A stretch of DNA of 49,216 bases from Gnetum montanum (Eukaryota; Streptophyta; Gnetopsida; Gnetales; Gnetaceae), in assembly GCA_015680685.1 (NCBI GenBank), contig MNCI01005932.1, positions 227,165 to 276,380 of the forward strand, read 5' to 3'. Positions 31,745 through 44,200 of the stretch are shown piece by piece (the first letter of the stretch is position 1; every line of letters begins with the position of its first letter). Position numbers and translations under genes: made by a program. The notes below the pieces were generated by a model. It was not told the DNA's origin and did not search any database. It saw only the letters and a program-made list of their open reading frames with translations.

Positions 31745-34700
31745 GCCTAGTGCATGTTAAGGTACTTGTGTACATGAATTAGTTAGGACATGGCCCAACA
31801 CCCAAATCTCACTTGATTATGTAAAATTTTGGTACTAGTAGAGGCTTTGTCATAATGTTTGTAAGTTTCTCTTCTATTTTGATGTAGTCTATGAAGATGA
31901 TTACCTTTGTACTTCTTCTTTAATGAAATGATATTTTATTTTGATATGTTTAGTTTAGGAATGCTAAACTAGATTCCTTGCAATGTTGATAGTACTTTGA
32001 TTGCAAAAAATAGAGTTAATGTTTTGTGCTTTATCTCATAGTCTTGAAGAATTTGGTTCATATACATGAGTTATGGATAATAGCTCATTATTGTAATGTA
32101 TTCAACCTTGGATATTAAGATTGATGTGGAAGTATACTTCTTATTCATCCAAATAATGTAGTAATTTCCAAGAAAGTAATAAGTTCCACCTATGATTTCC
32201 TAATCATTGACACATCTTATCCAATCTACATTTAGTATATCCAACAAGATCAAGGCATGTATCCTTTGGATACTAAAGGTAATGTTGTGTAGTACATTTA
32301 AGATAGAAAAACATATGTTTTATAGTACTTAAATGTGATTTTTTTGGACAAGAATGATACTTAGCATATATGTAGATACTTAACATAATGTCAAATCTAC
32401 TAGTAGTAAGATCAAATTAGCTACCTATTATGCCTCTATAAGATTTTTCATCTACCATTTGGCCTTTATAATCCTTTATGAGCTTTGATTGAGAACTCAT
32501 TAAGGTGTCTATTTTCTTGCAACCTTTCATTTTGAATTTTTTATTATGTTCCTAAAATACTTGATTTGAGTAATAAGGATCATATTTATCATTTGATTGA
32601 TTTAAAGTCCAAGAAAGAAAGATATATTTGAATAATTAAGATATCTTTGCATGGAAATAAATAAGATAGCATCTACTGAACTTCTAGAAAATCCATGATC
32701 ACCTAAGTATGTTTCAAGTTTACTATACTAGGCCTTGGAAGCCTATTTTAAATCATGTAATACTTTCCTAAGATTAAAAACATGATTGGGAAAAAACATC
32801 ATAAAATCAAGTGGTTGTTTAACATATACCTCTTTGTAAATGTTAACCATTTAGAAAAGCACTTTTGACATCCATTTGGAAGAGTTTAATATTCATGTGA
32901 GTAGCAAACACAAGTAAGATTCTTATAGATTCTAATCTAGCTGTAGGAGATAAGGTTTCATCATAATAAATACCTTCTTATTGATTATATCCTTGAGCTA
33001 TTAACATAGCCTTGTTTCTATTAACAACAACATCTTCATTTTACTTATTCTTGAAGATCCATTTTATTCCAATTATTTCTGGTTTTGGGTCTTTGCATAA
33101 GTTTCCAAATGTTGTTTCTTTTGATCTGATTTAACTCTTCATGCATAATGAGCATCCATGATTCATCTTTTAATGCTTCAGCTACATTTTTAGGTTCTAA
33201 TTGAGATAAAAAACATGAATAGTTACAAAAATCTTTAGAAGTTATTCTAGTCCTAATACTAGCATTGGCATTTCCTATAATCTATTTGGAAGAATGATTT
33301 CCATGATATTTTTGTTGAGGAGAGAATGATTATTCCTCTACCATATCATTCTTGTCTTCACTTTTTAATGATTTTATATCTAGTTCTTTATTAGCATAAT
33401 TATTTATGGAATTCCTAACAAGCCCTACATTGTCATCATCATTATAATTTTGACTAATCAATAGATCCATCAAAAATAATGTGAACTATTTCTTCTACTA
33501 TAAGATATCATTTATTAAACATCCTATATGCATTTCTAGTACATGAATATCCAAGAAAAAAACCTTCATCTATCTTACTATTAAATTTTCCTTGTTTTTA
33601 TTTGATTTTTAGAATAAAACATTTTGAACCAAAAAATTTAAAATAAATTTCCCTAGGCTTCTTACCATGATATATCTCATATGTTATATTTATTGTGTGT
33701 GGTCTGATCAAGATGTAATTTGTAATATAGTAGACAATGTGTTTTTCTTCCCTCTGAAATGATTTTGGTAGATTCTTCTCATGTAATAATTTCCAAGTCA
33801 TCTCTTGTAATATTCCATTTCTTTGTTCATCAACATCATTTTTTAAGTATCCATGGAGTGGAAAATGAATGAGTGATTCCTTCACTATAATAGAAATATA
33901 TAAATAGATGATTTTGAAATTCTCTATCATAGTTACTTCAAGTAGTCTTTATTAGATATTCTTTTTCTCATTGCAGTCTAAGAAAAAAAAAATTGAAATG
34001 ATGAAATGCTTCATCCTTATGGATTAGTAGTGAAATCCTAGTGAAGTAAGAAAAATTGTCAATCACAATTATAAAATATCACTTTCCTTCTATAGTGGTG
34101 GTATTGGATAGACTAGCTAAATCCATATGTAAAAGTTATAGAGGCACAAAGGTAGAAATTTCATCTTTATCATGGAATGAAGTTTATTTTTCTTCTCATT
34201 TTGGAAAGTATTGTAAAACTTGTCCATTTTTTCTTTAAATTGATGAAAATCCCTTAAAAATCTAATTTTTTAATAGCTTAGATAGACTTTCAAAGTTCAA
34301 ATGCATTGTTTCTATATTATAGTCACGTACCTTATGATTTGTTCAAAAGACACTTAATATCATAGTTGGAGCAGTCATAATTATTAATAATATAAACATT
34401 ACTACATATTTTTCCAATGAAATTAATTTCATTGATTATGACATCCTTAATAATGCAATGATCAACTTTAAAGACCACTTTATTATACCATTATTACAAA
34501 GGTGACTAATGGTCAATAATATATGCTCTAATCCATTAACATAATACACATTATTAGTCTTATAATATGGCTTACCTCCAATAGTACTTTTACCTTTTAT
34601 TTGAGCCTTGCCATTGTCATTTAAAGATATAGTCCTATCATTGATTTTTTTCAACTTAAAAAATTATTTTTATCAGTGTTCATGTGTCATAAGAATCCAT

Positions 34701-34842
34701 TGTTTAAGTACCAAAAGATCTTTTCATTTAATATAGAAGTGGTAGCCATGAAAGCCATTTTATTTTCAACTATTGGAATCCATACCTTCTTTCTTTTTGG
34801 TTCTAAATTATGAGGTGTCTTTGGTCTATTCATCTTAGTTCT
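31745..34842 (-). pseudogene. pol: Copia pol relic: protease, integrase, RT, RNase H
   Basis: Read right to left. The protease remnant near 34660-34720 reads WYLNNGFL, with Asn where the catalytic Asp should be. The gag-pre-integrase domain (34436-34654; KPYYKTNNVYYVNGLEH, LLTISHLCNNG) comes next. The integrase core follows (33930-34260 with LLHMDLASLSNTTTIEGK; 33598-33930 with QRNGILQEMTWKLLHEKNL). RT lies at about 32690-33590 (MNIKLFQMDVKSAFLNG). RNase H ends near 31770 (TKHIKIKYHFIKEEV). Integrase before RT identifies Ty1/copia. Stops and frameshifts throughout; not functional. Confidence 0.85.
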
Positions 34843-36450
34843 TCAAAACCACTTGTGTAGTAGTTTCTTACATTGATATTTCATATGATCAAAACCTTTT
34901 CTATAATGACATTGGATATTTGAATTGCTAATGATAACTTGATAATTTGGAAGATATTCCCACTTACTAGGTTTCATCCAACTTTTTTGTAATAGATGAT
35001 ATTCAAGTTCCATATGATCAAATAGTTTCCTCAAGCTTTTGATCATAACTTCAAGTGTGACACTTATTTTTATGAATTTTTTAAGTGTCTTTTTCACATC
35101 TTCTATCGTTATAGCTTGATTATTCATAGCATTTTAAGCCTTATATAGTTAATTTGTGAGAATTTTTATTTTTTTTCTTTCTCATTCAGCTCTATTTTAT
35201 ATTTTCAAATTATGTGCTCTAAATCTTTACATTTTTTACAAATATCATTTCTTGAATTGCTAACATATTTGTCTAATTTTAATTCTTGTTCTTGTAATTT
35301 ATTTTTCATCTTGATACAAAAATTTTTACAATCTTGAAAAAGCATTGAGTAATGCTTCATAACTTTTATCTTCATCTTCAAGGTTTAGCTTATCCTCTTC
35401 TCCAAGATCCATCATTAGCATAAGATTGTAATTCTCAACTTTCTTTTCATCAATTAGAACAATATCATCTTCATCAAAAGTACAAGTAAGATCTTTATTT
35501 TCTTCAAAATTTATGGTTACTCCTTTTCTTCTTCTTGTTATAGGACATTGAGATGCTATATGTTTAACTCCACGACATACATAGCATTGAAGTGAATTCA
35601 TCCCTTTTTTTTTACCCCTTTTTCATTGTCTCTTTGAGAGCTCACTTTTTAGTATGTTTTCTTCAAGGAATTGTTAGAATTTTTCATTAGAAGAGCAATT
35701 TCTTCATTAGAGTTTTCTTAATCCTTCTTGATACTTTTCAAGCCAAGTGTCTTTTTGTTTTTGTTTTTTTTTTTATTTCTTCAAGCCTTTCTTTATAGGA
35801 GATTAAGCTTCCTTGAAGTTATTCTATAGATATTTTAGAGACATCTTTTGCTTCTAAAGCATTTGTTACTTTTGATTCAAACCTATCAAATAAAGATTGA
35901 GGAACTTTTAGTTAATTCTAAATTCTTCAATAGTTTGTGCTAATCCTTTGAGACTATTGATGAGCTCAATAACTTGGTAGATATAATCCTTTATAATCTC
36001 ATCTTTACTCATATAAAGATTCTGAAACTTATAAAAATGGATTCAAATCTTTGTAGTTTTGACAATGTTGATTCCTTCATGAATGACTTCTAGACTATCC
36101 CAATTTCTTAGGTAGTCTTGAACATGCAAATCTAATTATGCTCCTCTATGGAAATAGCACAATATTAAGCATTCATGACCCTATCATTTGCTACATGAGT
36201 TCCTTTATCATTGTTAGTTCATCTAGATTGATCTTTGACCATTATCACACCAAGATTAGTCTTTGTAGGGTCAAAATAATCATGAACTATGTTTGGTTAA
36301 ATATTAAAGTATACAAATTGTAAAAATATTCACATATAATTTTTCCAATAGCTATAGTTTGATTCATAAAAGTAAGAAGACTTATAAGAGGATGATCCAT
36401 CATTTCTATTCCTTTAAGATTTACTCTAAAGGATTTTACCCCTTTTAGTA
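34843..36450 (-). pseudogene. gag: Copia gag relic
   Basis: The minus strand starts just inside the primer site. The N-terminal UBN2-type gag domain is visible at about 35950-36440 (ESNYSYWKNYM, then NDRVMNA and ISIEEHN). A Lys/Asn-rich stretch and a canonical CX2CX4HX4C zinc knuckle follow (CYVCRGVKHIASQC, 35545-35586). Next come an acidic segment (35326-35500), a probable coiled coil (about 35130-35330) and a second knuckle-like motif, CHYRKGFDHMKYQC, near 34870-34920 in which the second Cys has become Arg. This layout of a long gag with a coiled coil fits the SIRE lineage. Multiple stops. Confidence 0.75.
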
Positions 36451-36462
36451 TAGAGAAGACAA

Positions 36463-36474
36463 GCTCTGATACCA
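36463..36474 (-). other. Primer binding site, initiator tRNA-Met
   Basis: On the minus strand it reads TGGTATCAGAGC, an exact match to the plant tRNA-iMet 3' end complement used by most copia elements. It lies two bases inside the 5' LTR. Confidence 0.92.
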
Positions 36475-36476
36475 CT

Positions 36477-37610
36477 TGTGGATTGAAAGATACTCTAGAG
36501 GAGGGGTAAATAAGATGATAAAAAATTACAAAAATAATCTAAGATGTAAATCACAGCTACATGCATGCTATATAATTTATCAATGAAGAAAGAAATAGAG
36601 ATTCACATAGATCTCTCAAACCATAACCAAATGACTTGATGAAATTCAAATCTAAATGTAAAGCAAAAAATGAAAGATTGAAACCAAGGAATGAACATAC
36701 CAAATTTTTATAGTGGTTTAGCTTAGGTTTGATTCACATGTAGAATTGAAATACTATTTTTTTATCCTAGATTCTATTACTCTTTCAAAAGAAGTCATCC
36801 ATAGTAGTTTATGGATTATCAATCTTTCTTCATCACTAAGTTATAAGTCACTAGTCTTCCACATATAATCATCAAGTGAAATCTAACCCAAAAATAGATA
36901 TTAAAATGTTTTATAAGATATCAAATGATTTGATCTAAATCTCAAAATATTGTGGAGATTCTCTTAGACGAATAGAGAAGAAGAAGAGTAATAGGATATT
37001 TAAAGAAGGAAAATTATGATAAGAGATCATATATGGATTACTAGATCCTCTTTAGTAATAGCTTCTTGGATATAAATAGTGATTCCTTGCCTTAGCTCTT
37101 TCTTGCTATGATGATCATTATTTTATAAATCTTGAGGTCATCTTTTATCATCATAGTCTCATAATGACTAGTCCTTCACTTTTTCATTTCTATTTTGTCT
37201 ATGAAATCATCCTTGATATGCCAACCTATGAATAGGTTAATTAACCTAATAAGTTATTAGGTTAATCAATGCTTAGGTTGATTAACCTATAGAATGAATC
37301 CTACAAAGCAAGAAATCTTGCCTCAGAAGTATGTAATTTTCTAACTATTAAGTGTTATTGGAATTCAGGTTGGTTGACCTAAGAGTAGGTTGGTCAACCT
37401 AACAAGTGTGCATGCTTTATCTTTGCCAATATTTGATTAGGTTGACCTTTTTGTAGGTTGGTAGACCTATCAAATTATAATTTTGACTATTGAGAACTCC
37501 AAGTAGATGATAGAGACACTAGGAACAAATTTATGCAATTTCTCATTCCAAATCACCAAATCAATCAATCATTAAATGACAAAAAAAATGAAATATTTGA
37601 ATGTACAACA
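36477..37610 (-). repeat. 5' LTR of the copia element
   Basis: A 1134-bp LTR, TGTGGATT to TGTACAACA on the plus strand, so TGTTG to CCACA on its own strand. It pairs with 27326-28413. Six AGGTTG-type palindromes cluster at 37233-37469 in what is U3 on the element's strand. Confidence 0.85.
37233..37469 (-). repeat. Palindrome cluster in copia U3
   Basis: Units at 37233-37248 (TAGGTTAATTAACCTA, a perfect palindrome), 37274-37289 (TAGGTTGATTAACCTA), 37367-37381, 37386-37401 (TAGGTTGGTCAACCTA), 37438-37448 (half unit) and 37454-37469 (TAGGTTGGTAGACCTA). Such arrays are characteristic of sirevirus promoters. Their binding partner is not known to me. Confidence 0.8.
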
Positions 37611-40256
37611 TTAATAAGGCTCCTTTAAGCTTTTAAAATAATTAAGCCTTACTTCAAAATTTTATAAAAATGTATATCCCTATCAAACCATTAGTTACTA
37701 CTATTACCAGTGATAAACAATTATAATATATTGTGATGAAAATAAGTAGTGGTGAGGTTGTGGTGACAAAAAAAACATCAGAAATGAATATTAAAATTTT
37801 TGGTAAGATCATAATAAATTTACCATGAGTTCTAGTTAGGTTTTTATGGCCTTAAAAGATGTTATTTTACTAACCTTTTTCTTTAGATTTATTTTTCCTT
37901 GACCACAAGTTTTGGGAGCTCATGGTTGCCTCACCATAGCTACTAGTGAGATCATGGTTGCCTAACCAACAATTGTTATTAGATGGTGATAGCATCTAAA
38001 ACTATATATTTGGTACCTTATAATTCTATTTTGAATTTTTAAAGATCAAAACTCATTGAGAGGTTATTTTATAATATCACGAGTCATGTTAAGGTCATGA
38101 TTGAAAGGATAAAGCCTTTTTGATATTGAAAGGTCATGGCTAGAGCTCTGTGCAAAGCATGAGTCATGGTCTATTTATGGTTTCACCTAAAAAAATTAAT
38201 GGTTGTAAATTAAAATTGATGAATAGGAAATAATTTTTTGACCTTAGATATAGTGTTAGATGGGCTTGATTTTGTACAAAAATATGATAATGGGCCATAT
38301 AACATGATATGAAAGAGGCAAGAGGTCTTTGGTATAAATGGATAGTTTGGTTTCATATTTGGGTAATATTTGGATAATATGAATGTAAAAAGAGTACTTA
38401 GAAATTCTCTACAACTTGGGAGGCTTTTCTTTTACTCATTTTTAGCTCACTTGAGTAAATATTAGCTCTATAAAACTTGAGCTTGTAGGATTATCTTTTG
38501 ATGGCTTTTTTTGATGAAATAAAAATGAAACAATGTTGAAATGATGAAATGAATGAGACTAATTAAATTGAATGAAATATATGATACAAGAAAAATGCTA
38601 AAATTGATAAAAATAGTATTTTTAATTTTATTTCTAGAAAACATGAGGAGAAAGAGACATATATTCAATATTCAAATAGAGAGAACACAAAAAAATATTA
38701 AACTAGAGAGAAAATAATAAACATATAAAATGGACAAAAATATATAAACTTCTTCTATTGCTATAACTTGAATGAAATGATGCATTAAGCAATTACTTTA
38801 TGAGGAGGTGCTTTATGAGGACACTAAACTTTCACACTTCTTAAGATGGAATTATAATGAGGTACTTACAACACTCTTGACTCTACTCCAAGATGAGGGA
38901 GAGGGTCCTCACATTTTCTCTTATGATAATATGATTGAAGGTGGAGGTGCTTAAGGGCATACTCCACCTCTTGAAGAAGTTCTCTCTTCTCTTAACTTTC
39001 TCTAATTTTAATTCTTTCTTGATGGATGAGTTTTGACTATTGATATAGTGACCATACATTTCCTTATATAGCTTTTGAAGGCTAGTTGATGTAACCAAGG
39101 TTTAGTAACTTAACCTAAGAGTAGAGTAGGAATAGTCACTAATATGATTGCAAATTACATCTTGATGAGATTCTAAAAGAATAGTAAGTGGAGGTTAGCT
39201 AAGGGTTAGTTGATCCAAGTGGTTCCAACACTTATCCACATGACACTTAACTTTGAAGTAGTTCCAACACACCTCCACATGGTTTTGGAGTGGTTCAGAC
39301 ATATCTAAGAAGATGCACTTATGTTATAGTATATTTCCAGGAGATAGATGCCAAGTGATTACAAGGATCTAGTTTGACTTTTCTTCTTTCTTCATATTTC
39401 CTTCTTCTTTTTAAATTTTCTTCCCTTATTAAGGGGTCATTTATCCATACTTTGATGTTTATAGAGTGTTCCATTATTCTTCATTCTTCATACATTCTTT
39501 TATCACTTTGTATACATTATTTAGATGAAACATACATCACCCTAATTTCTGACAATCTCCACTTCAGTTGAAGGAAACATCTCTTTAACCACTATACCAG
39601 GAGAGTTAGATGATTGAATCACTAGGGGAGAGTGCATGAATACAAACATAAACCATAATTAGTTCATAATCCTAGAATCCAAAAAACAAATATGTAACAT
39701 CCTAGTGTGTTGAACATATAATCTTAGGTTTATTATATATTTTCTAATGCTTTCATCTTAAGCATAAGGGTATATTTAAATATATTATATCAATAATATA
39801 TTGTATTGTGACTAGTAGTATATTCTAGTGTATTATAACATTGCTTATGCTTATGCCTATGATTGTGCATATTGAAGTCTAAATCCTTAACTCCTTGTTT
39901 ACATGCATTGGTCTTTTATGAGTAATTTAACATGGTGTATTTTCTTATAAGGTTGTGTTTAATGTATCTTAAAATAACCTCTCATGTATTGGTAAGTATA
40001 CATTTTTTATGATGTCTCATGTTTGTTAAGTTTTAAACCTTAGACCTTGCTTTTATTACATATTTGAAAATTTTATTATTTTATATTTTGTTTCTTAATT
40101 ATTTTTTCTTGATATTTTCCAATGCTTGATTTCTTTTATATAGAACAAGTTGGAAGTATGGTGTGACCCACTACTAGTATTTTATTAATTTTCATTTCAT
40201 TTTATTTTATTTATATTTTTATGTTATGTAATTTTGGAATAATGTAAGAATATGAT
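37611..40256. other. Unassigned AT-rich DNA
   Basis: No gene is recognised. A TGTAACATCC motif at 39693-39702 resembles the start of a chromovirus LTR on the plus strand, but no end or partner is visible. A short imperfect repeat of GGTTCCAACAC with TCCACATG occurs at about 39220-39290. Probably old transposon remnants. Confidence 0.35.
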
Positions 40257-41105
40257 TGATTAGAATTAGAGTATCCCTATGCTAAATCATACACATCATA
40301 AGCATTTATGCATGATCCTATCAAATTCTATGGACTGAGACTAGGTAGATGTTCTAGAGAGTTAAGTGTTAAGTCATTGATTATTGTCTTTCCAATTACA
40401 CTTGTGTGCATCTTAAGTTTCATGGTTAAGTGTGATTGAGGCACATGACTGAAGTTTATTATAAAAATATTTAAAAAATTAAAATATTAAGCTAATTAAT
40501 TAAAATGTGAAGAAGTAATCTATTATAGCCTAAGCATAGATCATTCTTTCCAAACTTATGATACCATTCCTAAACATATATTAACATTTTTGAGTGACCA
40601 AGTATTTATTTTTGGGCATACCAAGTATCACTACTAGGATTACCAAATGTTAATACATTTATGCTTAATGTTGATTGTACTTACAAGATTCTACTAAGTA
40701 CGATGTAGTGAAAGAATTTAACTAAGAGCATGAGGAGTAAAAGAATAGTTAACATAAATTGTAGTTAAAAGATTAAAATAAGAAACCAAGTGCTACAATA
40801 AATAGAAAAAATCTCAATTTTATTGTTGTCATGCCAATGTGTCTAAGTACATAAGCCCTTAAAATAAAATTTTGGGCAATCTACTCAATCCATGCTAAAA
40901 GTACTTAGTGAGAAAAATTTAAACTTCTACAAAAATAAAATGCAAGAATTATACTAACGAAGTCATCAAATAGTATAATAAATGTGGTAGGTACATGTAC
41001 TCATATAGGCATTTATCGTTCTTGCATTAATGTTGATGTGTTGATGAAGCAAAGGCTACATCAACGTTAATGCATTAACATGACTGACTAAACTAACATT
41101 CATCA
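40257..41105 (-). repeat. 3' LTR of the relative, strongly diverged
   Basis: Runs from TGATTAG to TTCATCA (849 bp). It follows the same order of landmarks as the younger LTRs: GTATCCCTATGCTAAATCATAC, ATGGTTAAGTGTGATTGAGGC, ACTACTAGGATTACCAAATG and a T/A-rich R region. U3 has no clear GATATC dyads; it holds ATGTTGATG/CATCAACGT-like inverted repeats near 41030-41070 instead. Confidence 0.65.
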
Positions 41106-41121
41106 TACCCTCATGACTAAC
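41106..41121 (-). other. Polypurine tract of the relative
   Basis: TACCCTCATGACTAAC on the plus strand, directly abutting the LTR and matching TACCCCCATGACTGAA of the younger elements. Confidence 0.6.
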
Positions 41122-41299
41122 TAAAAAATTGTCCTTGAGTTGACAAAATCAGGATCAAGTTATTTACAAAATTGGAAAATTATGAGATTGACTAACTATG
41201 CAACATTACAAAAAACTATTCAAGTGTTTACAATTGGACTTACAAAATTTGAACACATTACAAAAAGTTTCTTACATAGATATGTGCAAAATTATCTAA

Positions 41300-44200
41300 G
41301 GCATATTCCTCAAGTGATGCTAGGAGGTGATGGCTTCTATGACTCCTCATGCCTTGGCATGTATAGTGGCTACCCAGTTGCTTCTATTGCTACTTTAAGC
41401 TGAAATGCATTTAGTAGGACCTTCATCTTCTTTTGTCTTTTCCTGGGATCACCAATTGTCCAAGATGCTTCACCAAGAGTCATTATTGTTATGACATCTC
41501 ATGGATAAGGTAAAATAGAAGATATTTCCTTAACATTAATGAACCAAGCAACAAATTATTTTCATTTAATATTGAATGCCTTAAAAATGTTCTTAATCTC
41601 TTAATTGTTAGACATGCATTTGGATAGGTTCTCTATGATCATAATCATTGATATTTAAAGTTTTCCCTAAGAACCTCAAGCTTTAATTTTGATATCTCTA
41701 GCTTTAGCTTCATATCTTTATGAAAATTGAACTCACCTTCGTATAGTAAGTACAAGCTGCCCACCTACTTTTCTAGTTTTGACCTTGGCCTTCTTGCAGT
41801 AAACATAACTAGACTAATGTATCAAAGATTGGAAATCTCCATGTATACTATAATATCCTTGATTTATAACTTCTTTGTATTGATTTTAGCTTTATTACAA
41901 ATATAAAATGCATCAAAGATGGGCTACCATGCATCATATTGAAGTTAGAGTTACTAGAGGGATTCATTCATCTTGGCCCTAGCAAGTCAGATTTCTTTTG
42001 CATTAGCTTCCTTCAACATGCTAACTTGGTTCCTCTAATGATTTTTTACTTTTTCATACTTTAGAATCTTATTTTTCTAGTTGAAAATTTTGATAGCTGA
42101 CTTATCTCTTATTACACATAGCCTCTTCATCAAGAGATTTTTATTCTCTATCTCCTCATGTCTGGATTCAGTTTGGCCAATAACTCTTGCTAGTGCTTAA
42201 GGTATTTCTGTAATTTTTCTTTCTACTTTTCAACCTTAAGCAACCTTCTATTCTTTACATCTAGGTCTTAAATCTTCCTATGCAAGTGGATAAGATCATT
42301 GTTCATACTTTTTAGCTTGGCATTTGATAATCATGCATCCTAGATGACCTTCTAGTTATCTTCCTTAACCTATTTGTTTTGTTCTTAAGTTGCTCAAAGG
42401 CCTTATCCCTAATCAATTTAGGTCAAGAGATCACTAGATTAGATAATCAGGCTATGCGTTACATAACTTTTGCTACCAATTATTAATTTAGAATGATGAC
42501 CTCCTAAATTTATACTTAAACATTGAGAAGCTTGCCCATTTTCTCAAGTAGTGTAGATTAGGTTCTTGTTGCATCTTCAAGAATATCAAAGACATTTAGA
42601 ACTTGATTTCTAGTTTCCACTAGTCTATACAATACCTCCTTATGGTATGTTGTTGTCATTTCTATTTTGATAATTCTTGCAAATAACTAAATATCTATCA
42701 TAACAAGAATGTCTAAAATTAGTACTTTAGAAACATTCAAGGCTTCTATAAGATTATCTATCACCACCTTGACTATGCTTTTCTATAGTTTATATGGCAT
42801 GATAATCACTATCACACCTTTCTCCTTTTCAAATATTATTGAAAAGGCCACTACATTACCTAGAATTTTTGTCACTTATTCTATAGGTAAGGATATTATG
42901 ACTTCACTGGTAGCAGTGTTAGCATGGATTATTTATGCTAAGCAAAAGTTGACCAACTTGTCCTATGACTAGTTGATGGGCTTGTGACCTTGTTTAGGTG
43001 GCTCATGGTAGGTTAATAGTTTGAAGGCTCATTCCTAGGTTCTTTTTGCTACTCTTTTAGCTACATTAATAATTCTTCTATACTTGTAGTATCTTTGGTT
43101 AGTGGTGTTGTGTTTCTTCCTCCTAAATCCACAATTATGGCTTCTCCTTCATCATTTCCTACCATGATGCTATTGTAGCTTTCCAAAAAGTGTCATTAGA
43201 GTATTGTGTGATTTCTTCCCTTATGTAGAATTTTTTGATCTAGCATGGAAAGAAGAATTTCTTTCTACCCTTCCTATTTTTTTTTTAAATTTATTGTCTA
43301 TCTCCAAAAAAAATGAGTTGAGATAATTTAATAGGAAATTTTCTATTAAGCATGACAAAGGCCATGGTGAAGTAGGATGTGTCTTTACTTGGGAATATCA
43401 TAGGATTGATGATGAGTGGCGAGGTACCCATACACTCAACCATACGAATACAAGCATCTCATGTACGATTCAGTCGAACTCCAATGACTAAGTGCTTACG
43501 TGCCTTAATGAAACACTTAAGGTTAATCAGTCATTGTCCTCCTAAACTTACTTGTATTGTCACGATTGTATGGTTAAGTAAGTTTAAGGTATGTGATTTT
43601 TATAACTTTTATCTTTTTAACACCTATGCTAGTAGGGAAAGGTGAAGAGAACTAAATGACTAACTTACATTAACTATTCACTAACTAAGTTCTAATTGTC
43701 CTAGCACTAGTACCCATTCCCACTTGCCGCACACATCCTAAACTAGTGCAACACTGCTGGGATTACCAAACGCTACTCGTTACTGGGTTACCAAGCATTA
43801 CACATGTGCTCGAAGCGGTCATACTGAATGCACTTAACTAGGAGAGTCAAGGGTTGAGAGAGATTTAATTATCTAGGAAAGTAATTAAACATTTAAAAAT
43901 AATTAATTCCTATTTATCTTAGTCCATATGTTGCAAGGTTTATCAAAAATTTCATCTTTATTGTCGTACACAAATGTGTGCTCAGGTACAATTTGCTCGA
44001 ATAAAGATCCATTCACTTTGAGACTCCTACTACGGGCACATGGATATTGTTCTAACTATGGAATGGTAAAACTGCTATAGTTTGGCTAAGGTATAGATCT
44101 AGATGAGTAAACAAGGGAAAGCCACCTCTTATTTATAGACATGACGGCAGGCTGCAATATCACATACACGATATCGCAGGGGTCAACACGATATCATGGC

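Larger units (their letters stand above)
27326..37610 (-). mobile_element. SIRE-type Ty1/copia element, near full length, with nested solo LTR
   Basis: A minus-strand element. The 5' LTR is at the right (36477-37610), followed leftward by a tRNA-iMet primer site, gag, protease, integrase, RT, RNase H, an envelope-like ORF relic and the 3' LTR (27326-28413). Without the nested solo LTR it is about 9.3 kb, the size usual for sireviruses. The gene order (integrase before RT) defines copia. The long coiled-coil gag, the extra 3' ORF and the palindromic repeats in U3 fit the SIRE lineage. TTAA abuts both outer ends (27322-27325 and 37611-37614); a 5-bp duplication would be usual. Confidence 0.82.

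Noticed and set aside
39693-40250. Plus-strand chromovirus LTR starting TGTAACATCC
   Set aside because: Only the first ten bases fit. No end, PPT or partner LTR was found.
41140-41403. Plus-strand open frame of 87 residues
   Set aside because: It lies over the 3' end of the minus-strand relative (PPT-adjacent region and tail of the extra ORF) and has no domain of its own.
42709-42972. Plus-strand open frame of 87 residues
   Set aside because: It is opposite the decayed extra ORF on the minus strand and shows no recognisable motif.
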